Assembly (NCBI GenBank): GCA_003260075.1
Contig: QLIY01000257.1
Span: forward strand, 116,919 to 180,918
From: Phallusia mammillata
Lineage: Eukaryota; Chordata; Ascidiacea; Phlebobranchia; Ascidiidae
Reading direction: 5' to 3'
Length of the DNA: 64,000 nucleotides
Shown piece after piece: positions 1-9,862 of the stretch. Every line of letters begins with the position of its first letter. Positions within the stretch are counted from its first letter, which is position 1. Made by a program: the position numbers and the translations under genes. The notes under the pieces were generated by a model. That model did no database searches. It was not told the origin of the DNA and saw only the letters and a list, made by a program, of their open reading frames with translations.

Positions 1-3000
1 AGTCAACACGTTTGTTCTAATCTTGCCTATTCGAATGACGGAAATGAGGAAAGCAATTTATCGACACATATTGGCGAATGTAAGTTGCAGATTGTACTTG
101 TATGGTGTATTACATAGCATTAAACCAAATACTCGGCGCCAAAAATGGGAGGCATAAAATACACAATCGTTTCTATCAATTAGCAAGTTTTCTTAAAATC
201 GCGTCAGGAGTAGTTGATAAAACTATAGTTGAACTGGTTGGTACTTCGTTACTATTTTCCTCATGTGCTTTTTCGTTTTATGTCCGTTTTTTTATAATGT
301 TATGGTTGTCAATTTTGTACAGACTGAAGTATATTAAGCCTTTTACAGACCTCGGCTTCATCGGGAAAACTGATTACTCAAAGTTAACGTTTGGTCCTGG
401 CTACGACAAACCATATCAGTTCGACCCAACCATACGTGAACCCCGAACAATCGATCTATACAAATATCTGAACCTGAAGAGTTGCACCTGGCAGTTCGAT
501 TCCTACTACAAAATGGACGCTTTGGTGCATTTTTGTCATGGCAAGGAAATTATCGACTATCAGGTACATTTTTTCGACTATGTTTCAATATGGGCCGTTT
601 ATTTTTTCGTGGCAATCTACTAAACTACATTAACAAAACATTGTAAAAAGCTGACACAGAATCTTATTCTCATCCGTTTTGCAGATTCGTGGTGCAGCCG
701 CTTCCCAAACTACAGTCACTGTCCCACTCTACGTGTCATATGTGTATGTGCTGGCTCCCAGAGGTTGGGGATCTCTCAGCCATCACACTGAAATGCAAGT
801 CTCCTTCCGTTATCAAAACACGCAGTTCAGACACGGTAAGTTTGGTATCAATTAATTTTGAAAGGAAACCATTTAAGTCTATTATATAGTTGTTTGGTAA
901 TTTGGTAGGAAACAACATATTTGACAGTACTTTTCTGGCAGGTGTCCGTACTGACGGGACCCCTACTGGAGCAATAAGAGTTGTCCAGATCAAAGCCGAC
1001 AATGATGGACGACTTGTCTTTGAATTTGAAACACGTGCGAAGTTCCGCGGCCATTTTGTACTCAGTCATCGAACATTGCCAGATCGAGTAAGTATCATCT
1101 CATTTTATTGGTACATTTAACTATAGTTTACTGTAATCACTTCAAGATATATACTGCTTATGTAATCTAACCAGATTTTACGAAACTTTCACACTGTTGA
1201 AATATTAAACGTTTTACTGAAATGAAAATAGTTTTCTTTATTTCAGTTAACTTAAAACGTTTTAGGTTGCCGTTATTTGAAAAACAAATTCTTTTTAGGT
1301 GTCGCGGATAGTCGCACCAGAAGGTATGAATATCGAATTCGAGCTGACCAACTTGTTTTCGGAAAACACGTACGACTCGCCCAACCAAAAGTGGAGGGCA
1401 GTAAGCACTTACAGTAGAAAGGATTATACAGGAAATTATGTAGTGGAGCTTATCCCATGTACAGTTTTACCCACACAGAAGTGGCAACCGACTGCAAATG
1501 GAAAAGATTCCCAGTGTTCAGCACGCGGACCGGAGAGGTGAGTTTTACACCTACAAAACACGAAATTGGACTTGATTTCCAGTTTGTAGAGCTCTTCTGG
1601 CAAATGTAATTTTATTCCGACGTTTCGACGTCCTATGCAGGTCGTCTTCATCAGGGTAAATAACACTGAATGCGACTAGTACAGTGCACGATAAACAAAG
1701 GAAACAATTGAATGGAACGCAAGCACGTCACAACGCAACGAAAACACCGCGCGATAACGAATGATTGGGCCTCTAATCTTTAAGCAGGTGCCTGTAGCAC
1801 GCTGGAAGCATCACGTCTGTTTTGATGTTCATTGTGTTGCCCCGTTGGTGAATATTCCATGACTCAAGAAATAGTCTTTTCCTGTAGTCAGGCTCCCGGG
1901 CCACAACAGACGCCGCATTGAAATCAATACGGTGGCTTTGTGATACCGCGTGATTGGAAAGGGCCGACTTCTTCGCGTCGTTGTTGGCAACATCCCGTTG
2001 ATGTTCTTTTCGGCTGGTGTTGAGTGACCTTCCAGTCTCCCTGTTATTTACCCTGATGAAGACGACCTGTATAGGACGTCGAAACGTCGGAATAAAATTA
2101 CATTTGCCAGAAGAGCTGTACAAACTGGATATTATGCCTGGCAGCAATAGCTTATACTGGACTTGATTTGATTATTGCTCTTTGATGCACTTTTATCGTT
2201 TTTAAAGTTTGCTCATGCAAGTTTCAAAACGATAACGGTTTTGTCAAGATTTTATTTTTATTTGTAACGATTTTTATTTTTCCACACAGGTTCGAAATCC
2301 ACATCGAATTTCAGCAGGCGAATCGACCAGTACCTGTCGTGTACACACTTGAAACCCAGTTCCAGTTGTGTAACAACGAAAAAGTTTTCATGATGGATCC
2401 GCAAACGTACGACAATAATATGAAGGAGCTGGACTACACTGGTACCTACTCTAAAGGTACGTAAACTTTTTGTTACGTGCCGGAAATGATATAATAGAGA
2501 AGCTTTTTTCAATTCACTTGGTTTCTGCTATGAAATTAGGTTTGATAACTTTTCCAAGTGAAGCTGCAAGTCATCCAGCGCAATTTTACGTAAATGCACT
2601 TGATCAATTTAGTAAATCGCGTCTAATGCGAGTGAAATGTTTTCGTTTGCGTATTTTGTGTTCTGTCTAAACCGTAATTTTATCACCTCATTTGGTTCTA
2701 AGAGTTTACTGTTGTCTCTGCAGGCCAAACTATATTCGGACGGGTATTCTGGACTCCTGACCAGGACCTTAAAAATGCGTATCGTCTTCAGCTGGAGAAG
2801 GTTTATCTATGTACGGGAAAAGATGGATATATTCCCTATTTCGATCCAAGCGGAGAAATATACGAAAAAGGTCCACAGTATGGCTGTATTGAACCCAACA
2901 AAAACCTTCAACACCGATTCCTGTTATTGGTAATTGCATCAACATGTTTGATGAAATATGTCGAAAAACGATTACATTTGTAACCATGGCATTTTTTAGG

Positions 3001-5311
3001 ATCGTTCGAATCGCGTTGGAGAGGACCGCTTGTTTCATGATGTACCGTTCGGTGCTTACTTCGCATCAGATCGACCAGATTTTGCTTCAATGCGTGACGT
3101 GCCCGGGGTTGATGGATTCCTGATAAATGTGGATGCCTTGTACAAAGTGGAGGCCGGTCATCAGTGGTATATACAGGTCAGTTTGATAAAAGTTTAACAA
3201 TAACAAGTCACAATGTTGTTATGGGTCCCCTTTCTATGAACGCTGGTTTGTGATACGCGTTTGGTCAAGAAAGAATGCTTCAAATTTGGGCAGATGTTAG
3301 TTATTAATACAAATTTGATCCTCCTGAAGTTTGACCCCGAATGACCCAACGATTTACCCACAGGCCCCCAAAACGTATTTTTTTAAAAAAACGGGTGTAT
3401 TGACTAAAGTTCATGAGCTAAAAGTTTTATGCTTTGTTGTTTGGTGCAATGTAAGATATTTTAAAGAATTTTGTACCTCAAAAAAGATTTACACATTTTC
3501 ACCCCTAAACCCCAAAATAATCGTTTCTGTCTGACGCTGGTTTGTTAAACGCGTTTGGCCAAGAAAAAGTGCTTCAAATTTGCACAGATGTTAGTTATTG
3601 ATACAAATTTGATCCTTCTGAAGTTTGACCCCAAATGACCCAGCGGTTCACCCACAGACCCCCAAAACGTTTTTTTTTACTGAGAGTTTTATGCTTTGTT
3701 GGTTGGTGCAATGTAAGGTATTCTAAAGAATCTTGTAACTTTTTCTTGGATTCACCCATTTTCACGTTTTTGCACAGCAATGCTTTGTCGTTTTATTAAA
3801 TTATCACACACATTTTCAGTTTCGGAAAATTGTGTTTAAAAACTGACCTTGGACGACAATATCAAGGTCAAAGCATGAGATTAAATGGAAAGTATTTTTC
3901 CGTTTTTTTTACTGTTTTTTGGTAATTATATGACAATAATGATGCAAATAAAATACGAACAAAACTTTTTAAAGTTAGGTGAAGCTTTCTGAAAGTTTTT
4001 TCTTTAAGAATCTAAAAATAACCGAAACATTTGTTTACCGTACACACGTGTGGCGACCCATTCGTATTTGCTTGCAAAAACAATCATATGTGTAGATCAA
4101 ATGATGTGTATAGTAAATTGGTAAATATGATATAAAATACATAAAATGGAAGTATATTAGAAAGCCACCTTTCTAGTTTTAAATGTTTTTCTTTAAAAAC
4201 AAGTACTTGTTTGCTATCGTTGCCACTGTTTTGAAGTGCGCCAGGCTTAGCTTGAAGAAAAAGTGGCGTGACCATCATTGCCGTATAGTTACTTAGGTGT
4301 ACTTTATTGCAACAGTTTCTAATGTCAATGGTAAAATATTGGGGTACTTTACTTAAACCCCCCCCCCTATGTGTAGATCAAATGATGTGTATAGTAAATT
4401 GGTAAATATGATATAAAATACATAAAATGGAAGTATATTAGAAAGCCACCTTTCTAGTTTTAAATGTTTTTCTTTAAAAACAAGTACTTGTTTGCTATCG
4501 TTGCCACTGTTTTGAAATGCGCCAGGCTTAGCTTGAAGAAAAAGTGGCGTGACCATCATTGCCGTATAGTGTCTTAGGTGTATTTGATTGCAAACGTTTC
4601 TAATGTCAATGGTAAAATATTGGGGTACTTTACTTAATTTAAATTGTTGACTGTATGTTTCAACAGGTTGTTTACGTGATTAGCCCGGATCACATGATGC
4701 CTCGTGTCAGGCGTTCAGCAATGTTTGATTTTCACCCCGCTGCAAAAAGCCGCAGACGCCGAAGCGCAAGTCGTAACGCGTTTAACACGGGCTGGCTCGA
4801 CGGGAAAAGTCAACAAAACGGAACAAACATGCGCGGAATATTAATTGACGAAGAGAAAATTGACGGCTCGGTCAACACTGTGGCCATCGCGAGCGCTGTC
4901 GCCGCCATCGTCTTGCTTTTTATCATCGCTGTAACCTGCTTTTGCTGTACAGCTAAAAAGCGACGGCAACGGCAAAAGGAGCGGGATTTGGAAATGCTTC
5001 AACGTAAGAAAGTTGACATGGACAACGACAATAGCGGGACAGATAGGAAGCACGTGGCAAAGGTTGTGAGCTTGTCGGACAAATATGCTGATGGCGATGA
5101 ACTTGACAAAAACTATCGATACAATAAAGTGCGCGTGTCCAATGTGAATTTAAATAACTGTGAGACACCGCTGATGATGTCATCACGCAACACAAGTAAG
5201 CCAAACAACAAAAAATCTGTCACCAAACCACTGCTGCGTAATCGTGGATTGGACATTCAAATAGTAAATAATCTAAAAGATGACGATTCCGAATCAGGAA
5301 CGGAAGTTTAA
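1..5311 (+). CDS. FREM2: FREM2-like extracellular matrix protein, C-terminal part (5' end outside window)
   Basis: Nine exons fit: 1-79, 349-563, 685-835, 942-1087, 1299-1537, 2290-2456, 2724-2929, 3000-3176 and 4667-5311. All have GT-AG borders and compatible phases and give 674 codons plus TAA. The protein has family signatures such as HVCSNL, IDLYKYLNLKSC, VPLYVSYVYVLAPRGW and LCNNEKVF, as in the conserved region after the Calx-beta repeats of FREM2/FRAS1. The last exon carries two basic convertase-like sites (RVRRS, SRRRRS), one transmembrane helix (about 4879-4950, ending in a Cys pair) and a basic cytoplasmic tail ending GTEV, a class I PDZ ligand. Family knowledge: FRAS1/FREM proteins form a basement-membrane complex, are shed by proprotein convertases and bind GRIP1 through the C-terminus. 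The tail and the middle region resemble FREM2 more than FRAS1; FREM3 is the main alternative. The 12 CSPG repeats and the N-terminus are upstream of the window. Confidence 0.9.
1606..1663 (-). ncRNA. Hammerhead ribozyme motif (minus-strand copy)
   Basis: Read on the minus strand, CTGATGA is followed by a stem-loop in which GACG pairs with CGTC, and then GAAACGTC. These are the invariant hammerhead core blocks CUGAUGA and GAAA with a GUC cleavage triplet. The flanks TTACC and GGAATAA can form a short, bulged stem I. Helix III would be only AC/GU, as in the minimal hammerheads known from Penelope-like elements, which may act as dimers. It differs from the plus-strand copy by one base in the loop. 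Confidence 0.65.
2044..2103 (+). ncRNA. Hammerhead ribozyme motif (plus-strand copy)
   Basis: CTGATGA lies at 2053-2059, a GACG...CGTC stem II follows, and GAAACGTC is at 2081-2088, with predicted cleavage after 2088. It is the inverted partner of the copy at 1606-1663. Because it lies on the sense strand of the FREM2 pre-mRNA, it could in principle fold in the host transcript. Confidence 0.65.
3216..4178 (+). repeat. Dispersed GTCCCC...TTCTAG repeat copy in FREM2 intron 8
   Basis: The copy starts near ATGGGTCCCC and ends at AGAAAGCCACCTTTCTAG. Internally a block of about 300 bp is duplicated (near 3234 and 3533: GCTGGTTTGT...CGCGTTTGG, then CTTCAAATTTG). The same sequence recurs in introns of EPG5, PPIL6, FOXO and GLMP. 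I see no terminal inverted repeat, target duplication or coding potential. Confidence 0.7.
4087..4637 (+). repeat. 270-bp direct duplication joined by C10
   Basis: A segment starting TATGTGTAGATCAAATG occurs at about 4087-4357 and again at 4368-4637. The copies are separated by exactly ten C (4358-4367) and differ at a few scattered bases. The duplication lies inside FREM2 intron 8 and does not alter the exons. It may be an assembly join rather than real DNA (see findings). Confidence 0.8.
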
Positions 5312-6301
5312 AGTTTTCAGTGGTAGTTCACTGATAAATGCTTGTATTGCAGTCTTAGCTACAAACGCGCCAGATGTTTCGCAAATCTAACGCTCCAAGA
5401 GCCCGGTGGTTAAAATATTTTTGACTGATGTTTTTTTGTATATTACACATCACTTTTAGGTAATGGGCTTACGAGTGACGTCATTTTCTTGCCTTGTGCC
5501 TCACGTGTGACGTCACGAGTTTGAGTAGTTGCCCGAAAATTTGTAGTCTTGGTACATCGGGATTTTATGTGTGATGACGTCGCAGGGACGCATTGAGATG
5601 ACGTCAATGATCTCTACCTCCTGTGTTATTGCCCGAAAAAAATTCCAAATATATGCAAATGATTCGGTTTTTGACAAAATTGGGGGTTGTGTTGTTTACC
5701 TGCATTCTAGTTTTTAAACAAATGGTGATCCATTGGCCCACCTCAATCTTACCAACCAGCATTTTAGCGTAAGACATACTACGTGCTTCTGCGTCAGCGA
5801 CAGTTTATTTATAAAACTTTTATTTTTATTTTGTTTTTCTGTAAATTGATCGCGACACAGCATATTTCACTAGCAACTTTTAATCACGTGTTATTGACGC
5901 TTGTTGTTATTTGCGTTGCAACAATCAACATTTTCTCGTGTTTTTCCGCCGTGTTATTATGTCTTATTGCGGCCGATTTCCCACCAACCTATCCTTTGTT
6001 TTTTCTTGTGATTCGCATACGTCGTTTTTCGTGTATCATATTTATTTTTTCGTCATGTTACCTGCTAATGTTTTTGTAATGATTTTCATCAGTGCTTGAT
6101 GCGTCTGATATTAAACTTCCTGGATATGGATTATGAGAGGTGCTCGTATAAATTGGACAAACATGTTAGTCTAGTTACAGGTCTTAACAGAACAAACTCT
6201 GAATCCATGTGTTTTGATTTCGAAAGGTGAAATGCTAGCAGAGAACTGACAACGTATTATCTACCGCTGTTCACAAACTACAATCATACATGGGTAGAAC
6301 A
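5312..6301. other. Interval between the convergent FREM2 and GPX genes
   Basis: The interval holds the FREM2 3' UTR (no clear AATAAA seen near the stop), a cluster of cyclic-AMP-response-like sites at 5476-5606 and AT-rich sequence. No coding exon is supported; the open frame around 5783-6079 has no ATG at its start and is low-complexity hydrophobic sequence. Confidence 0.5.
5476..5606. promoter_or_regulatory. Cluster of CRE (TGACGTCA) octamers
   Basis: Perfect TGACGTCA palindromes lie at 5476-5483, 5508-5515 and 5599-5606. A one-base variant, TGACGTCG, is at 5575-5582, and a CACGTG core is at 5502-5507. Three perfect 8-bp sites in 131 bp is far above chance. CREB/ATF binding is inferred from the motif only. 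The position is odd, since both flanking genes end here rather than begin. Confidence 0.55.
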
Positions 6302-6307
6302 TTTATT
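6302..6307 (-). terminator. Poly(A) signal of the GPX gene
   Basis: AATAAA on the minus strand, about 100 nt past the SECIS-like hairpin and about 210 nt past the stop codon. Confidence 0.6.
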
Positions 6308-6401
6308 GTGACAAACCCGCGAATGCCTTGCAAGTAACTTAAGCGTTGTTGCAATGATACGAGGTCAACGAATCGTCGCACTGCATGACAATTCGCAACT
6401 A

Positions 6402-6464
6402 CGCATCGAACATCCAATTTTGTTCAGCTTCCGAAGAACTTTAAAACAAAATTTTCATATACGC
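6402..6464 (-). promoter_or_regulatory. SECIS-like element in the GPX 3' UTR
   Basis: On the minus strand, CGTAT (paired with ATGCG) leads into the ATGA quartet at 6458-6455. A helix of AATTTTGTT with AACAAAATT follows, then an unpaired AAA on the 5' side, and a small upper stem AGUUC/GAAgCU closed by a UUCG loop. The 3' strand returns to GGAT, giving the GA of the quartet at 6414-6413. The extra upper stem above an AAA bulge is the type 2 SECIS layout. It begins about 50 nt after the stop codon and about 500 nt of mRNA after the in-frame UGA, a workable distance. Confidence 0.8.
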
Positions 6465-6513
6465 AACAAGCAAATATCAGTGAGCAGGGTATGAACGGTT
6501 TGTGTCGTCATCA

Positions 6514-7785
6514 TCATTCTTGTGATGATGCTCTAAGGCGGAGCAATTGTTCGACGTCCTCAATCAAGATTGGTGAGTCCGGTGAAACGTTGTGGTTGTA
6601 ACGCCTGTGAAAATACCAATTAGCAACTGCTACCATAGTGTGAAAAAACGGGCTGCTCTGAAATACACAATTTAGGCAACTGTGACTAGGTATGCAATGT
6701 CTAATAACTAGGAATATAAGCGCAGTCAATTTCATCAATGTAGGAGGGGCAATTTACTTAAAGTTAGGCTCTATTTATTAAAATTGATTGCTTGAATTGT
6801 ATGTTTTAAATAACACATTGCCAGTTCTAGTTGGCGAAGATAGTATGTTTTAGAGCAGCCCTGGCCAAAATGTTATTTTTGTGCAGATGAACGTTTTATC
6901 TGGATGCTATAAAACAAGATGTTTTAGATTCAAACAAAACCGACATTATACTAATTCGCACCTATGCATATATCCGTTGTGGTCAACTAAGAACTTGTGG
7001 TAATTCCATTCAATATCCGTTGGTTCAATTGGGTCATAAAACAGTCGTTCCTTAGATGCGAAGGATGATGTTACAATATTGCACTGGCCCTGTAAAGGTA
7101 ACGATTGGAATATAATTTAAAGTTGGTTTAATTTGCAAAAAAGTAATGTTCACCTTCATAAACTTAAATAACGGGTGTGCATCATTGCCGTTTACATTTA
7201 GCTTTTGGAAAATTGGAAAATTCGGTCGAAACCCATTTCCTGGTCGAACGTGTTCCAAGATTGAAAGAATTTCGTCATTTCTACCGGGCTCCTGCGAAAA
7301 GATTTTTTTTACATTTTGGTATTGTTGCGACTCAGCACCAACAAAACGATATTATAGTAATGACGATTATATTAAAAAAAGCTAATGGTACCTGAAGTCC
7401 AAATTGGTTGCATGGGAAACCGAGGACGGTTAATCCTTCGCGTTGCTGCAGTGCATTAAGTGGCCTGTATTGCCAATTCGCTCCTCAAAAAGATGCGACA
7501 TTGACAATAAGTAGAACGTCCCCTTATTAAACCAAAGAATATAGGTTATATAAAACTCTTGACGTCCAACGTAGACGTTAATGCAAAATTTAGTGACCCA
7601 CCTCGAAATTGCGAAAGAGCCACTTCGGTGTTGTTTTGCAATGTTACAAATCGATAGTCTTCATCATAAATGGTTAACTTTGACTTGAAGCATTTTGCCC
7701 TCTGCTTCGCGATGCGGTGACTATTCGCTGGAAAACTGCACAATAAGGCGATGACGCCCAGTAAAAGAGTTTTATACACCTCCAT
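6514..7785 (-). CDS. GPX3: Selenocysteine glutathione peroxidase, secreted GPX3 type
   Basis: Five exons on the minus strand: 7785-7602, 7522-7392, 7291-7154, 7089-6962 and 6604-6514. They sum to 223 codons plus stop, like human GPX3 (226). The Met at 7785 was chosen over one 45 nt upstream because it begins a clean signal peptide (MEVYKTLLLGVIALLC). The active-site exon reads VNVASF-UGA-GANWQY with the UGA at 7485-7487 (residue 74), then LGFPCNQFG. Later come EPGRNDEIL, HVRPGNGFRPNF, VNGNDAHPLF and WNYHKFL. The expected catalytic tetrad is complete: Sec74, Gln105, Trp179, Asn180. The RPGNGF loop suggests a tetrameric GPX. The enzyme would reduce hydrogen peroxide and organic hydroperoxides with glutathione, outside the cell or in the secretory route. 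Three UGA codons in a row end the frame (6516-6508). The symbol is by similarity; GPX5/6-like naming is possible. Confidence 0.93.
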
Positions 7786-8848
7786 TGGTCCAATGGCCTC
7801 CGGCCAGCAGAGCAAATAATGTGATAACAACGGCGATTTTTTTGCTCTAAAAAAATTGATAAATTACAATTCTTCTGGATAAAAATGTTCCATCTAATTT
7901 TTCATTTAATTTCGACAATTAGATGATTTTACACAACTTCAACAATTGCGTCTTGCTGTCTACTCAACGAGGCAATACACGCGGGTAGCAACTCAGACTT
8001 TCTGCAAACAGCTTGTTTGTTCGTCTACTGATTTCATGCTGACACAAAGAAGTTACTGTCCGTCTTGTTTGCTTGAACTACTTTGACATTTAGCTCCATT
8101 CACCTACTTTCCTTGCCTGCAGGAATAAAAGATTTCGTGTATGTTTTTTTAGTCCCGAATTTGCGCAAAAACAAGACTATAAGTACACCACTTACGAACG
8201 AATCTGTTTATGATTTGTATAAACAGGCAAACTGGTATCATTTTACCTCACGTTTTTCCGAACTCATGTTTTCTTGTTTTATGGGTACACAAGCGTTTAC
8301 CACAGAGCACAAACCACTACCAGTTATAGTCGTCCATTACGTCACAAGTGCAACCGTGAGAAGTGTTTTTCATGAACAGCTTTCTTTCGCAAGCCTATAT
8401 GTTTTACAATTTCACATGATGCCAAGAATTCCTAAATAGGTCAAGAAGAACTTAAACGAAATGTTTTACAAAAAAGCAAATGAATTAAATCAGGGCTTCT
8501 CAAACTGTGGGTCGCGACCCCAATTGGGGCGGCCGTGACGTAAATAAAAACTTATTTGCCAATATTTTGCTTTTCAAACAGCTCTAAACACATTTTGTGG
8601 AACTTAAAAGAGCATTACCAGCCTAGTAGCCAATAACCATATGTGCCAGCCGTTTTTATGCCTATTGTGTGGAAACAACCTGAAAAAGGAGATACCACAA
8701 GCGTCACAATATAGATTATGACGTCAAAAAAGCTAAGACTGGCAATTTGTGTATCAAGTTAGAAATTAATTTAGGCTTTTTAGGCGCCATTAGATAGTAT
8801 ATGTATTTTTATAATATTTAAGTATTTCTTTACAGCAGTAATTTTAAA

Positions 8849-8941
<93 letters not shown>

Positions 8942-9862
8942 TGATGCGGCCGTCATAGCGAAAAGGTTGTGCACCCCTGGGCTATACCAGGTGTCGCGTA
9001 GAAATTTCTTTTTTAAAATGGGGTCGCAGAGCAAGAAAGTTTGAGTAGCCCTGCTTTAACGAACATTTAAACTCCAACACATTGTAGGTCTCATGCAATT
9101 ACCTTTTTTACAATTGATCCAATAATGTTCACTGAAGGCTACGCACGAACGTAGCAAAGTTTTACACGCAAGATTTTTCGGTTGAAAGAAAAACAAATAT
9201 CATATTCTCAAGCCGAATATATGGCCAAATAACAACAAACAAAGCAAAAAGTGGTTACAACAAACATAAAAACTATAATGCAGTGTCATTTTGTGTTTCA
9301 CGTTACGGCTGGCCGGCTGATGCTGACCCTATTACGTCATAGGTCGGTCATAATCACGTGCCATAACAAGTGATGTTTACAATATACCAGTTCTTACACC
9401 AGCGTCCAGCTACGTTTACGTTACCAGCAACTCTTTGTAACTTACTTTACCTTTACGTTTAGATTAGATTGTTAGTTCATTAATATCAATATTTTGTTGC
9501 CACTAATGCAATTACAGTATTGTATAGTTGTGATGCACAAAAAAATGTTGGTACTCGTAGTCCCGTACCAGTATGTCAAGTTTAGTTTGGATTTGTGCAA
9601 TATAGAAGCATATGTTATACAACCATGTTTAAATAATTTTCTGACTTTACGAGGTGTAATTCTGGGGAGCATTATTTATCTTATTGTTTAAGAGCTTGTC
9701 GGCAAAATGTTCAGCTCAAACAAAATTTGAACCTCTTTTTGTGTTATTATAGGTATGGTGCTGCACATTGCAACTCTACTGGTGTAAACATCAACAGTCC
9801 ACACTTGTTGTTTAAAAAGATTCTCCTCAACAAATTTAATAGTCCAACTTGGTGACTAGACA
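7786..9862. other. Divergent interval between GPX and EPG5
   Basis: About 2 kb between start codons of genes that diverge, so it should hold both promoters. I see the hAT-like insertion at 8491-9053 and otherwise AT-rich unique sequence. An open frame at 8083-8439 has no recognisable domain, and I do not support it as a gene. Confidence 0.5.
8491..9053. mobile_element. hAT-like MITE containing a 91-base C run
   Basis: The ends are inverted repeats: CAGGGCTTCTCAAACT at the left, and at the right a sequence whose complement reads CAGGGCTACTCAAACT. Both are followed inward by a GGGTCGC-type block. The flanking 8 bases do not match clearly, so the target duplication is eroded or the ends are slightly off. 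Bases 8850-8940 are all C. Confidence 0.6.

Larger units (their letters stand above)
1578..2131 (-). mobile_element. Penelope-like retroelement fragment with inverted ends, in FREM2 intron 5
   Basis: Two nearly identical segments of about 80 bp face each other (about 1578-1663 and 2045-2131). Between them a minus-strand reading frame ends at 1773. It encodes REHQ/RKEHQRD, SALSNHAVSQSHRIDF, RKRLFLESW and a final LPACYRHL, a pattern I recognise from the C-terminal GIY-YIG nuclease tail of Penelope-like elements. The reverse transcriptase is absent, so the copy is truncated. Assignment to Penelope-like elements is from family knowledge of the tail and the ribozyme-bearing ends; I could not search. 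Confidence 0.7.

Noticed and set aside
1773-2147. 124-residue minus-strand open frame as a host gene
   Set aside because: Its motifs are those of a Penelope-like nuclease tail, and it lies between inverted element ends inside a FREM2 intron.
5783-6079. Hydrophobic 98-residue open frame downstream of FREM2
   Set aside because: It does not start at an ATG, is low-complexity T-rich sequence and has no recognisable domain.
7485-7487. In-frame stop suggesting a GPX pseudogene
   Set aside because: The UGA is at the selenocysteine site, the rest of the frame is intact over five exons, and a SECIS-like hairpin follows.
8083-8439. 118-residue plus-strand open frame
   Set aside because: No domain, splice context or similarity that I can recognise; it lies in a repeat-bearing intergenic region.
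8780-9034. Polyglycine protein frame
   Set aside because: It is only the translation of the C91 homopolymer within a MITE.
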